Assembly (NCBI RefSeq): GCF_022376445.1
Contig: NW_025954966.1
Location: forward strand, 620,001 to 684,000
Length of the DNA: 64,000 nucleotides
Reading direction: 5' to 3'
From: Fomitopsis serialis
Taxonomy: Eukaryota; Basidiomycota; Agaricomycetes; Polyporales; Fomitopsidaceae
Notes under the pieces: generated by a model
Seen by the model: the letters and a program-made list of their open reading frames with translations, nothing else
Told to the model about the DNA's origin: nothing
Database searches by the model: none
Shown: positions 35,065 through 47,726 of the stretch, piece by piece
Layout of the letters: each line of letters opens with the position of its first letter
How positions within the stretch are numbered: position 1 is the stretch's first letter
Made by a program: the position numbers and the translations under genes

Positions 35065-38000
35065 AGCCGACGAGATATGCTCACTTTCTTATGTGAATGT
35101 AGAGCGAACTCGAAGAAAAGCACTGTTGAACGAAAGTCGCCGATGGCCGAACGGGCAGCGAGAATCAAAAACGTTCGTGGGCGAGTCACTGTTTCGTCCT
35201 CGGGGTGGATCAAACGGGCGAAGAGTATACAAGTTTTCCATACAAATTAGCAGGCCGCTAGCAATAAAAGGATCGCGCCCTGACGCGATGCGTCGGCGCG
35301 TCGACCATCCGGCTCGGGTACGAACTTGCCCAGTTCTAAGCAGTCGACAGCACTACGGGATGTCATGGGTGTGTTGTGAGACTCACAAGTCAGAGAGCCT
35401 CGAATCCCGACTCATGGTCTCATGTGGATCCGGCAAGATTAGTATGACTGTCGTGCCATACATGACAATAACACAACAATCTACATGTTTGGAGAGGACC
35501 TTAGGCGTACCGATAGGACCTTGCACAGTGGTACTGAATGGCCCTCGCTGTCGGGTGCGTACCGCTTCCTGAGGTCATCGAGCTTCGTCGCGCGTTCTAG
35601 GTGCCGTTCAAGTGTCATTTCAGACTCGCTGGAAACTCCACATCACTTGGAAAACAAAGCTGTTGCGTTCATACAATGAGCAAAAGGTGAACCGGAGAGA
35701 CTGAGAGGTAGTGAAGGTCGTAGTCTCATACAAGACCCTCCACACGGCGCTAGCGTGGAGGGGGGTTGTGTCGAACCTAGCGAAGGTCGCGCGAAGCAAT
35801 GTGGCGCCGCGAAAAGATCGGCCGGTTTTTGTCGTCGACCTAAGTACATTCGAGACGGGTGAACCTGTGTCTTTTGGCTAAAACGCCTGCGGGAGATAGC
35901 ACGTACAAATGCTGAGGATGTCACGGACGATCAAACCCTCGGGTGTCTGATACATGCCAGTCTGTGTACAAACAGCAACCGTCCAACCGGACACCGCTCC
36001 ATCAGAGATGCAGAAATGCGAGCCATGACGGCAACGCTCGCCCGAAGAGCCAGACGTATATCGACGCATGAGCCCGCGTCGACCCCCTGCAGTACATACC
36101 GCTACGGCTGGCACGCACAGTCGACGGGCATCGGTGGCGGAGGCAGTGACAACGTTGACGGTTTACACCCTTTGCAGGAATGTAATAAGTATATGCGCGT
36201 CCAGTATCCTTTCAGCGCCGGGAACCAATGCAGACGCTACGCATATGACGTTCACGGTCGATACCAGCACGGCCATGGAACGAGAGGGGAAGACTCACGC
36301 TCATGGAAGGAAATAACGCGTTCAGCATGACCATGATGCGTCTGCGAGACCACCTCGCCAATGGAGTCAATCATACATAAGCTGTACGCCAGCAAGAGAC
36401 AAAGCCAGTGAATTTATGTGGCGTCGTAATGAGTGGTGCGGAGTGCAAAAATACGGAGCGGGAGACGACGCATCGCTGCGTGTGATCAGCGTAGTGGTGT
36501 AGACGGCGGCCTGTTCTCCAGGTATTCGAGGACGTGACCGTGGCAGAAGACGAGCCCAAAGCAGTCGCATACAGGGATCCAAGCGGAGTCGTCGTCCTAG
36601 GCGGCGACCGGTCGTTCAAGACGAGCGTCGGGAAGCCGCTGTGAAGGGCACCATTCCCATCGAGTATACGCGACGTCGATCCCGGTTGTCGTGATGCAGT
36701 CAAGGGCGTGACGTCGGCGGTCAAATTTCGCGATGGCATCGCATGGTGCACCTTGTAAATATGTTTGGGTGCGCGAGGCGCGCCATTCGAGGGCCTGTCG
36801 TTATGTGTTCAGAAACTGTGCACGGCCCTGCCAAACGTGCTGTACCATACACCAATCGAGCGGGCGCCCTTGATGGGTACTGGGGGTGACTCCGAATACC
36901 GAGGACATCGTGTTGCTCCTATGCCTAGCGCCTCGCTTCCCCCATCCACCGATCAAGCGTTCGCATTCAATGCGATACTTGACACTGCTCTCGCGTCGAC
37001 AGGAACTTCGGACTGATTCGCCAGTGGGTCCCAGGGTGATGTTATGCGTGACATGCAACCTTTCCGGCTACCTGGAAGAGACTGCGCGGTGCTGCGTGGT
37101 ACGACCATCACATTCACTGCGGAAACATGCGCATCCGAGCGTTGGACATGCTGACCAGATTAGTTCGGACAATGGTGTCGTCAACCACTGTCGACGCGGG
37201 GTGATGCATTAGAGTGAGTCCATTCGCACGGCGGCGCTGACATTGCCTTGAGAGAGCAGCACAAGTAGATCATTTGCTGTGTCGCGCGAACAATTATGAG
37301 AGAGTCGGTCGAAGATGTGAGACGATGTGCGCGCAAAACGTACAACTTCACGCCTCCCAACTCCATGGACTGCTTCTCCGTCCCTGCTAGCGACATACGG
37401 CGTGACATCTGAGTAGCAGGGCAAATGATGCAACAATGACCGTGGTAGGCTGTCGTTCTGCGGAATCAGACGTCTATGAAGGAGTTCAGTCCGACGCCAG
37501 GGACAGCAGAGCTTCGGGATACCTTTGACCTGGCCTAGTGGTCATTGAGATCATGTCCAGCGATACTTATTGCTTCTTGTCACACGGACCGAAGTTCAGT
37601 GTCAGACTACAGAGGCATAGACATGTGCCAACCACTTACCCGCGCATCCCGCTCAGCCTCTACTCAACAATCGCTGATCCGCTCTACCGTTCTTAGGCTC
37701 CGGGTGGCAGCATTGCGCTACTGCAACGTGGGTACGCGTTTGACGAAGCAACTAGAACAGATGAGCATGACTGAAGACGGCTGTCCGGTTGCAGAAGATA
37801 TACAGCGTTCAACTGGCCAGGAGAGCGCGAACAAATTGTGAAGCAGCCGGTCTCCATGTGGATACCTTTGACAATGACTGACCAAGGGAGAGTAGACCCC
37901 AGTACGGGTATTTAGGTGGCGATCAGTGTAGCGTGCGAGTACTTGGTCAAGAGGGAGAGGAGGAAGAGGTTGCAGGTCGTCGAGGACCACTTCTAGCGCT

Positions 38001-39137
38001 ACGGCCAGCCATTAGCGCCGTAGTCTGTCATCCGACCACATCGTCTACCCAGACTACCCTCGTCTACCATCCACATCCTCCCGCTGTAGCTCTTGGGATC
38101 TCGCAGGACTCTCCGGCGAGGTGTTCGACGGTATGTTGCAGGATTCAGGCTTCCAAAAGTACGCTGGGTCGAAGGATGTCTGACACTTTGTGAGTCGTTG
38201 AATCGTAATGGCGAGCGCTATAAGCTAGCTACAACCATACTTACGATCTGCTGCTCTGTGTATGGCCTTTCCAGTCTGAGCTATCGCATTCCTAATCTTC
38301 CCTCGTATATTTCAAGTTGCTCGAACACGTTCCTTTTCTCTCCACCTCTGTCGGCGATCCTGCTGGCGACCCGACACAAACTTCGCGCGCTAACACCATG
38401 GAGGGTGGAATCGAGAATAAACTGTCTCAAGAGTATTCGTCGCCATACGCGGGTGGATGTTGCGGTCTAGTCTCCCCTGTGTCCGCCGTGCTGACTAGAT
38501 GGCGATCTACGTGCGCTTGGACGAGGAGAGGTATGTACCGTGCTTGTAGTGGCTGCGAGGATTTGGCTGACGCGTCATGTTCCTAGCTAGTCTACCATCA
38601 ATTAGTCTATGTACTATGTGCAGCGAAGGGCAGCGTATCAACTCTGACTGTGTCGCCCTGCTCCGACGTTGAGCGCTCAGCGCCACCCACGACGGTCCCA
38701 CTGGGACGGTTCACATCCTGAGGGACTGACGAGCACAAGAAGCTGCAGGTATGCAAATACAGTATCTCTTGTTAGCAACGGAGACTATGCCCTGCTGGTG
38801 CTAATCTCCTCTGGAGAGCAGCTCCATTCAAGTTATTGAGTGCTGTCATCGTCAAGAACCGCGCAGCGGCTCCCGGCGGTCGATGACTATATTAAATGGA
38901 CCCCCTTTCCTCCTCTTCCATCAACTCTTGATAGAAAGCGCCTATTAGAGCTGTCCCTGCGTGCGACTATACCATTGCTATGGGTTGTGGCGTTGTCGTT
39001 AACTTGCGCGGTCATCGTCAAGATATTAGTGCCCGTGCATGTTCTCGGTCGGTGGCTGAATGAACCCCTCCTCATCCTCCTTGTCGTCGTTGTCGCCGAA
39101 ACTGTCTTGTCTGGCCAGGGCCTTCATAAACGTTACC
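35065..39137. other. 4-kb gene-poor stretch
   Basis: The longest interval without a recognised gene. It contains repeat R2 copy 2 (about 37545-37800). The plus-strand frame at 38840-39120 contains a hydrophobic stretch just before the alpha/beta hydrolase, probably 5' leader rather than coding. Long frames at 35051-35572 and 36371-36751 show no motif, no splice logic and ordinary shadow-type composition. Confidence 0.45.
37545..37800 (+). repeat. Degenerate dispersed repeat R2, copy 2
   Basis: It aligns loosely with 12294-12545 in the same orientation. The best match is the part ending GCGTTTGACGAAGC followed by AGAACAGATG. Confidence 0.55.
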
Positions 39138-40510
39138 ATGCCGCTGTTCGCGTTCCGCCGTCAGCCCTTCAAAGCCCTCTACCTGACCAAAACCGTCGCG
39201 TCCCTGCTCGTCCGCCTTCCTTTCTGGGCTGCGACGAACTTCATTCCCTCTTGGCGTCCACGTACATCATGGACACTCGGACGGGTCATCATCGTCAAGC
39301 TCGTAGAAGTCTACCTTGACTTCATGTACGCCACCGAAATCATTCGAGGCCCGTCCCTGCAGGAATCCTCCGAAACAGCTGAAGCGACGGGCTTTGTATG
39401 GGTGGAGGCTACGCCGGACCTCATCATTGGTGATATCCTACAAATGGCTGAGAAGAATCATGTGGAAGCTGTCCGGACGGGCGGGTTCTGGCACGGTCCT
39501 CGTGGAACTAACGGCGAGGTCGGGCAGAAAGCAGCCAAAGGCGAAAAGGTCATCTATCATTTGCACGGTAAGTCTCTGTTCACTCATACCCCGAGTTCTG
39601 GACATGCGCTCATTGCTCGATTGATCCGGACAGGCGGAGGCTATGTCGTACGTATCAGTCCCTTCTGGTGACTGTTTTCTTTCGGCTGACTGGGACCTTA
39701 CAGACAGGCAGTGGGGGGCCGACGAACACGCATCTCATGGTCTGCTTTGAAGGCTTCCACACCTACTGTCAAAGCGACATCCGCATTTTCGCGCCCGAGT
39801 ATCGCCTCGTTTCCGCACCACCATTTCCCGTCATCCCATACCCGGCCTGTTTGATCGACGTTATCGCCGGTTTCCGCTACTTAGTCGAGGACGTGGGGTT
39901 CACGCCGGACAACATCCTTATCAGTGGCGACTCCGCGGGAGGTAGTTTGGCTTTCGGACTTGCGTACTACCTCCACACATACCAAGACCAACTCGTGCTC
40001 TCCAGAGCTACACCGTCGGATACAACCGCGAAACAAGCCAGGCTAAGCAACGCAGGCGGCGTGTTGCTCGTGTCACCATCGGTAGACTGGACCATTGCAC
40101 ATTCAATGGGCCCTGGCTCGTCCATAAACAAACATCGGCGGTCTGACTACGTGTATCCCATCTTCGCGAATGGGTACACGGTTCGGGCACTCGCCGGAAA
40201 CCTGCCGGAGGAGACCGTCACGGCGGGCATCTACATTTCGCCTGGCTCGCTTGGGTTCAAGCACTCTCTGGGCACGTTCGCTGGTTTGCCGCGGATGTGC
40301 ATTGTCGCTGGCGGTGCGGAGCAGACAGTCGACGCGATGCGCACTCTGAGGGATAGGCTGAAAACAGACATGGGGGAGGAGAAGGTGCGGTATATCGAGG
40401 AGCCGGACGCGGCGCATGATTGCGTGATAGCTGCATGGCAAGAACCCGAGAGGACGAATGTGTTCAAGCAGATAGCGGAGTGGATGCGAGAGCCTGCCGC
40501 TACTGAATGA
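39138..40510 (+). CDS. Alpha/beta hydrolase 2 (HSL-type)
   Basis: Three exons. Exon 1 starts MPLFAFRRQPFKALYLTKTV, followed by an N-terminal hydrophobic region. It ends VIYHLHG, a 15-bp exon adds GGYV, and exon 3 starts TGSGGPTNTHLM. The splice therefore restores the oxyanion motif HGGG. The nucleophile is Ser in ISGDSAGGSLAF, and the Asp and His of the triad are in IEEPDAAHDCVI. Length is about 410 residues, normal for the hormone-sensitive-lipase or steryl-acetyl-hydrolase-like group. The N-terminal region could be a membrane anchor, so an ER location is plausible. Such enzymes cleave small esters such as acetyl groups. A role in removing an acyl group from the cluster product is inference. 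It is intact. Confidence 0.86.
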
Positions 40511-41802
40511 GTCTTGTTACAAGCCACTGATACGTCGTGAGATTCACATAATTGTTATAGAGAGTAGTGTTCTAATCAAACGCGAGAAAAGCACAGTATC
40601 TACACGAGTCTGACAGGTCGACAGTTATCAAAGCGTCAGCTATCTGTACCATCAACAGAGTGGAATGCTAATGCAGTAGGTCCTCCCTCGGCATCTAACT
40701 CAATCGTCATCTGTGGCTGACGCACTGACTAGCTTCACGGTTAACTTAGTGGCAGACAAGAACGAGTAAGACGCGATGCCGCAGAATATTTAGGATGAAC
40801 ATCGCAGTCGTTTCAGGTAACTGACCGACTACAATTACGATCACGGGTACAACCTCACAGAAGTAAGCACGCAGAGCTCATGTCAGTGCTGAGATAGTGC
40901 TGAAGCGCTGAGGACCTCCTCGTCCTACATATAGCTATGGTGCAAATCCATGCTGCACAGCGCCCACTTGAATAGTCCGGCGACGTTCACTCCACCTGTT
41001 GTTCTCGATAACTCGGGTGCAGAAATGGCGAGGGATCCAACGTGCGCTTTCGTTCCCGCCGTGAGAATCGACGTGTTGAACGTGCGATTTGGCGAACCGA
41101 TGTGGCCGACGCCACTCAATGATACTTAGCGTAACATTGTTTCTTGTTCCCGCGGGCTTACCGGAGACTGAAGTAAGATCTTACAGCCACGACAAATGCG
41201 CGAGGTATGCGTCTACACGCTGATATCCAATGACACCGCAATGGAAGGAGCTTTTTTTCCCAGCACGCTGACATGTTTCCGTTTGGTATCATGCAGAGTG
41301 CACCTGCGGCTTTTCTTGACAGTCTGATAGATGCAATACCGTCGATCACACGGAGAACATCCATCCCCCATAGTTGAATTTATCCCAAAGCGCGCATTAC
41401 TGACACAATCGTTACACTCCCACTGGGCAGGCTCATTTGCGGCGGTGACGACATCTCCATTACATTGCGAATGAACGCGAGCGGGAACGACCCCGAAACC
41501 GTATCACTCCATCCCAAGATCATGTCTGACGTGAGCATTGTCCTCTTCGGAATACGCATGAACATTACATCGGGACTTGTCGTACCTCTAGAATATTGAG
41601 GACCTTTCTACCACCTGCGATCGTCTTGTGTACTGGCATTGCCGTTGCGATGGACCCGACGATCCTGGCATCGATGAAGTGCACCGATATCCACCTCGGC
41701 CTCTGCCGACAGGGCTATCAGCAGGAAACCCAGGGCCTCCGGGCGCGCGGCGGCACAATAACCTATATATTCAAGGGCCGTGAACAGATATTCAAATGTC
41801 GG
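40511..41802. other. Intergenic, no gene recognised
   Basis: It runs from the hydrolase to the left edge of duplicated segment B. Repeat R1, which flanks segment A, is absent here. No gene is supported. Confidence 0.5.
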
Positions 41803-42407
41803 TGAGCACTCTCCTCTGGAAATCGATCATCATTGACTACTTACTTCCACGAACATTGATCAAAGCAGTCACTTGCCTCGCAGTGAGCCTATGCTTCCAT
41901 ATGACAGCAATGATACTACTCTTACAGCCTCGGCACTAGCACGCGCTCCTTCACGGAACAACAGGGTGCTTGACGGCGTCGTGTCGCATTCAAGAGCCAA
42001 GTATGGACTGAGGACGTGCAATCCGACGCTGACAAAACATCGCGATTCTCGGCTCGACCTCTTGACTCCTCTTGACTTTTAGGTTCACATGTCACGGTTG
42101 ACGTTGCCCTAACGTTGCACCTCCGACATTACCACTAGAGTAACTGGAAACTACGCCGCTTCCGAGTTTCCCAGCCGTATCTGCGCCTGATCTGAGGATG
42201 TGTGGACTCACTGTGTTCTAGTCAGGCTCACCGTCAAACTTACTTGTCCAGATCCGGGTGGGCCCTGGCCAGATGGGCACAGTCCTCCGGTGCTATGTGC
42301 GCTCACCGAAGATAAGTAACTTGTTTCCGCCGTACCTCGCGACAATGGCGGCCATGACATACCTGACGCCCTTCCGAGATCAGGCTTCCCAGTGACCATA
42401 CATACGT

Positions 42408-44467
42408 ATGCACTCTCGCTCCTCGGAACATGCAATATTCGCTGTCCACGCTTTCGGCGGACCGGTCATTTTGGGCGTAATATCTGCCATATCTGCCATC
42501 CTAGTCCGAGTCACTACTATGGCATATGCGATGAAGGCCAAGAGCTCCTGGAAGGATACAGCCACCAACGTCTTCCACACACTGGTGTCGAGTTGTCTAT
42601 ACTCCCGACGCTTGTCCACCGAATACAGTGTCCTCACCACACCTCGACTTCCTCTCGCTTACGAATGCATCCATCATGCCATTCTCACTCATGCTCGACG
42701 CCACCCAGGATGCAGCGCTGTTGTCGACTACACTGGTCAGGAAATTTCCTATGGCGAACTCGACCTACTCTCGCGCACACTGGCGACGTCTCTGCAAGCA
42801 CAAGGCATAGGGAGGGGGAGCCTCGTCTGCCTTCTAGTCGAACGTTCTATCGTACAAGTTGTGGCGATCGTAGCTGTTCTTCGGGCGGGCGCCGCCTACG
42901 TTCCTCTAGACGGCGCCACAATCACTGACCACGCACTCGACGCAGTGGTGGCTGACGCACAGCCATCCCATATACTCTTCTCCGAATGCTTCAAAGAGCG
43001 CACCTCCCGGTTGCCCCACGGGACTTGCTTGGAGACAGCTGTGACCGAGTGTCGCCAGACAAGTCCAACGCCAGGGGCAGCTCCTCGGGACGATGCCCAG
43101 TCAAGTGACCTCGCCTATGTTATATACACATCTGGTACGACTAGTTTTCGCCTCGCGATCGCCACTGTATCTCATACATATTCAAGGAACGACTGGGGTG
43201 CCGAAGGGTGTTATGGTGACTCACAGGAACGTCGTCAATTGTACGTTCTATTCTTGCGTCATTGAGACCGCGTCGCAATGTGTCTCACTGCATGGGCAGT
43301 GCTGTGCTCGCACCCCGGCAATCTAGGCATATCAGCTGGAACGCGCGTCGGGCAGCTTTTAAATGTTGCGTTCGACATGTGTGCCTGGGAAGTGCTCGGA
43401 TGCCTCGCCAACGGTGGGACACTGTACTTGCGTGGCCCTCACCGTTCAGACTGGATCAAAGTCATGCGTAGCGTCGAAGTTCTGATCAGCACACCTTCAA
43501 TTCTCAGCGAGCACAGGGCAGAGGACTATCCGAACATTCGAGTCGTGGCAACCGCAGGGGAACCGAGTACCCAACAGTTGGCCGACGAGTGGTCGAAGAC
43601 GGCGGTCTACTACAACTGCTGCGGCCCCACCGAGGTAGATACCCGCAACATCTTGCTTATCTTCGGGACGTTGAGACTGAGTGCGCGGTCGTCTAGGTCA
43701 CTATTGTGAACACTATGCACCGCCACGCGCGTGGCGCGCCGCTGACAATAGGACGGCCGACGCCCAACAACGCGGTATACGTTCTGGATGAACAGCTACA
43801 GCCCGTTCGGCGCGGTGACACGGGAATCATGTGGGCGGGTGGGCTTGGAGTGTGCCGAGGATACCTCAATCGACCCGCACTGAACGCAGCAAAGTTTAGG
43901 CCCGACCCGTTCCGTAAAGAAAGGTGAGTCGTATTTTTGCGTGTCCCGACATATCAATCTAATGCTTCTCCGGCACGCAGCGCAAGTATGTACAACACAG
44001 GGGATCTTGGCCGACTACAAGAAGACGGGGATCTGGAGCATATCGGACGTGTAGATGATCAAGTTAAGGTCAAGGTCCGTCTACGTTCCTATCAGGGAGT
44101 ACATATTCTCAGTGCGTGCTAACCGCCAGACGGCGCACCGTAATAGGGCTTCCGGGTGGAGTTGGATGGTGTGTCGGCAGCGATGCGCTCGTGTCCAGGC
44201 GTATCGTCGGCATGTGCATTGCTCATCGGTCAAGAGATCTACGGGTTCTACACACCTGAGACAGTCCGTCAAGAGGATGTCCAAGAGGTGACTGCTAGCA
44301 TCCATCCATGCTACGCCATTCCGCAGTATTTTTGTCCGCTCGCAAGCATGCCGTTGACCAGGTGCGTGCGAGTCCATATAGCGATGGGGGCACGCTCACC
44401 TGTATCCTTCAGTAACGGTAAAGTGGACAAGCGCATGCTCAATTGTATGGGCACGCGAAGTAGATAG
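42408..44467 (+). CDS. Stand-alone NRPS-type adenylation domain (copy B)
   Basis: Paralogue of the gene at 5980-8012 with the same exon structure and all core motifs: ISYGELDLLSRTL, LRAGAAYVPLD, YTSGTTGVPKGVMVTH (split by an intron at about 43135-43186), YYNCCGPTE, MYNTGDLGRLQEDGDLEH, GRVDDQVKVK followed after an intron by GFRVELDGV, and NGKVDKR just before the stop. No carrier, thioesterase or reductase domain follows. The ATG used in copy A is ATA here, so the start was placed at the in-frame ATG upstream; a downstream Met at 42523 is possible. The N-terminus is hydrophobic as in copy A. It is intact by inspection. Substrate-pocket residues appear the same as in copy A over the long identical stretch 42995-43680, so the two likely activate the same acid. 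Confidence 0.87.
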
Positions 44468-45359
44468 TTTGTGCGCATGCATGTACAGTCCGGGCTGGAA
44501 TGGACCCATGTTCTATCTGACCAATGTACTACTACTTGCCTCCCTAAAACGTGTGGAAATGTATTGCTGGTCGAGGGCTGAGGAACGCGCTCACCCTAAA
44601 GGCAATGCGGGACACCACCTGCAGGGCAGTACCCACAGTCTCCTCGATTCTCTGCCAGTCAGCTCTTCTCGGCGCTGCTAGCAGTGTAAAGTATCATGAT
44701 TAGTACTATTGCCCGGATGCAGCGCGTAATGATGCACGAATAAGAAGAAATCTGCTGGCGATACGAGAACAGCATGACCATGCGCTGCTCGCCTCGATCC
44801 CAGAGTAGGCTTGTGCCGGGGGGTGATACAACCAGGATATAAGATTCGGGCTAGGTGGATGGTAGCCCGGTGAGCGATTGATACACAGTGCGTTTACACG
44901 ATCATACGACATAGCATCTCATTGAATCATAGATTTGAAGATCATGCCGCACATATCTTGAGGCATCGCTTCACATTAACTTTCTTACTGGAAAGCCGAA
45001 GCCGGCAAAGACTGCCATTTGCAGACGAGCTTGTACCGCGCCTGCACCGGTCAATGAGAAAGTATGAAAGGTGCGGCGGCCGTACTGAACCTAAACTGAC
45101 TGCAACTGATGAGATTTTGTCCCCGTTGGGGCATAGTCGCGATACGCTTCTTTAGGTTCAAGTCGAACCTTCACGTGTTCGCCGTCGAGATCGCATCGTT
45201 AGAAATAGAGACCACAATGCCAGCGGGTTTGCTCTAGCGGCTGAATATTGCACGCATGCCAACGTGCTATTGTCAGGTCCACAAGTTCCTTGTTTCTGAT
45301 AAGTGCGTGTAGTAGCGCTCACCATCGCAGACTGTGCAGTCCTCCTGGTAAGCTTGGAA
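44468..45359. other. Region between adenylation and acyltransferase genes
   Basis: No gene is supported. The first about 210 bp align with copy A and the rest is unique to copy B. A carrier-domain-like word (STHSLLDSLP) occurs around 44630 but without the flanking structure of a carrier protein. Confidence 0.5.
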
Positions 45360-45367
45360 TATATAAG
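45360..45367 (+). promoter_or_regulatory. TATA box of acyltransferase
   Basis: TATATAAG lies about 51 bp upstream of the acyltransferase ATG at 45418. It shows that this gene has its own promoter and is not an extension of the adenylation-domain gene. Confidence 0.6.
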
Positions 45368-45417
45368 AGTTCGCAGCCGCCTCCACCCACGAGGAACAAT
45401 CTCACTCCGCATTCGTC

Positions 45418-47290
45418 ATGAACCCCCTGGAAGGCGAGCCAACTTGGACCACGATCACCCGTGGAATAGACATTTTCTATACTAGGTCGGTGTGTCTTGC
45501 CGTGAATCGCACTTGAAGCATGTCATGTAACCAGATCCCAGGCCTGTCCTAGGGTCTGAGCTAGCTACTGACCGCTTCAGCGTGGCTGCAGACGGGTACG
45601 TAGGCCTGTGATGACAATATTCTTCTGCCGCTCATGCATGCCATTGGATAGGACCGGTGATCCTTGCCATGGCTTCACATTCCATTCTCGCTTATCCCTA
45701 GAGGAGATAGAAGAACGTTTGCTCAATGCGGTTGCACATCTCAGGTTTGTCTCAGTACTCTGCACGGGTACTAGTCGTCATGTCTTACGGACGTCGTAAC
45801 ATGGAAGATTTGCAAGCCCTCTCGTTGCAGCCAATCTAGAGACTGGGATACATGATCATATCTTTAGATCCTGGGTCTATGCGCCGGCGAAATCTGCTGT
45901 GGAGGTACTCGAGTGGTCCCGGAAGGTTGTAGTTGTCGTTGGGCCCACAACCTCTGAGGATTTCATCAAGACTACTGTCAAGAACCAGGTGCCTTACACG
46001 CATTTTGACGGCAGCATAATTCTTCTTCATTACTACCTATTCCCGAATGCCGGGGAACCAGGCATATTCTCTTTGTTCGTACACGGCCCGCACACCATAC
46101 TGGATGGGATACCCACCATCGCCGCATTCTCGAGCATATTTGAATGGATGGCAAACCCTGAACGGGAGCCGGTTGATTCCTTACAGTGGGGCCGTGAGTG
46201 GCAAAACCTGCCACCAGGCCCAGTAACGGCTACCGGAGGACCAAGACCTGAGTGGAAGACTAAAGGCATGGCCCTCGTCAATCAAATATTCTCTATGCAT
46301 ACGAACCCTGTGGTGCGTCCCGTTGTCCTCTGGGTAACCTACTTCGTCACATGATGTTCGATGCAGCCTACACTTGTTGTCCAGCCCGAGCGTACCGAGA
46401 TTCAGAACCGAGGGGCGTTGATCCGATCACAAGTCGTCATCGATGAAGAGCGTACTGCTCGAGTTCTTCAAGCGGTCAAAGTCGCGGGCTACAGTGTGTC
46501 CCATCTGTTCGAGGCGGCACACTTCCTAGCTGTCTTGTCACATAATCGTGTTGGCTCTACAGTACTCGATAACGCCCATGTCACCAACTACATGTGCATG
46601 TAAGTCTCGTACTTATGATCATATCATGAAGGCGAATAGATGCTGATGTGTCAAACCTCAGATTTGGCTTGCAGAGGTTTCAATTGCCTCCATACAACTC
46701 GAAAAATTCGTTCACGTCGGCAATGTCATACGCGCCTGTTACTCTTCGTGTCAACGAAGTCCTTGCATGCGAAGATCCTCGAGAACGCCTGCTCATTGCT
46801 CTTCGGCAAGTGAAAGAGCAATTCGACGGCTACCTCGCAAACCCTCACCTTCCACACGCGACCGCCGCCGTCGTAACACTCGTTCCACCGCACGACATTG
46901 CGGTTTCGTCGAATCCGTACACGAGCGTGATAACTAACCTTGGCGTCGTCGACCGACTCATAACCTCGAACTGGTTTCCGGATAACACTGTACCACCACG
47001 TGCCGCGCTATTCGAGATTATGTCTATGTCTGTTGGACACAGACTGACGAACATGATGCCGTAAGCACTCTCTCATGTCTCACCAGCATTACCTGATCAG
47101 TGTCCAGGCTTACGCACACGTGGTCATTCCACTCCAAGTTATTTATCCAGACAGCAGTGAGCCTCTTCTTCTTTTCGTCCTTGCAAGCCCTTATTAGCGA
47201 TCCAAGACGCCGGACAACTGGGACCACAGTACCGTACAGGCATTCGTAGAGGAAATAACCCGGCAGGCATTGTACATCGTTGCGGAGTAA
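45418..47290 (+). CDS. Condensation-fold (HxxxDG) acyltransferase
   Basis: Exon 1 reads MNPLEGEPTWTTITRGIDIF. Further exons give TGDPCHGFTFHSRLSLEEIE, a long exon with VPYTHFDGSIILLHYYLFP and LFVHGPHTILDGIPTIAAFS, LVVQPERTEIQNRGALIRSQ with VLQAVKVAGYSVSHLFEAAH, LRVNEVLACEDPRERLLIAL, THTWSFHSKLFIQTA, and TPDNWDHSTVQAFVEEITRQ ending at the stop. HTILDG is the catalytic HxxxDG of the condensation/alcohol-acyltransferase (CoA-dependent acyltransferase) fold. A 41-bp last intron (47157-47197) ends TTATTAG, and reading through it would give a false stop. Length is about 460 residues. It would transfer an acyl group to an amine or alcohol. Lying just downstream of a stand-alone A-domain, it may use the activated acid or acyl-CoA. 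The first intron, after about 45484, is long and could hide a small exon. Confidence 0.8.
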
Positions 47291-47726
47291 ACATGTTGAT
47301 TTTGGGCAGCGGGCGCCGGTCGGCGGCCCGGGGAGTAGACTCATATAGATGTATAAGTGGATTCGGAATCTTGATCTGATGGTTTGGGCGTCGCGCAGTG
47401 ATTCACGGCATGAAAGACACTCCGCATGCGAATTCTTCCACCGGCGAGACATAGAAGTATGTTCTGGCAAAGCTCACGATGCAGAAAGACGTTGCTTTCA
47501 ACACTGAGGAACGAGTCTTGCTGGTCGTGATCACGTGACATGCCTTTTTTGTCGCGAGTAACTTACACGCGGCAGGGATTGAGTGAAAAGAGCGACGCCG
47601 CTAGGTCACTCATGTTTTATAGGGAGGGACATCCATACAACATGTAATTAAACGAGATGTATCGCAGTTACTAGTAGAGGTCAATGATGATGCCCACACT
47701 CTCCATATACGACCGCCGCCCTCCTC
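47291..47726. other. Duplicated intergenic DNA
   Basis: Homologous to A 8770-9231. The part of the copy A oxidoreductase 3' end at about 9170-9335 is deleted at about 47715-47730 here. Confidence 0.55.

Noticed and set aside
35134..35220. tRNA-like start (TGGCCGAACGG resembles an A box) on the plus strand
   Set aside because: No convincing B box, no acceptor-stem complement and no anticodon arm could be drawn.
35051..36751. Long open frames in the 35-37 kb stretch
   Set aside because: No motif, no splice structure and overlapping open frames on several strands, as expected by chance in GC-balanced DNA.
47191..47197. Apparent premature stop in the copy B acyltransferase
   Set aside because: The TAG is the 3' end of a 41-bp GT...AG intron (47157-47197), and splicing keeps the frame on both sides.
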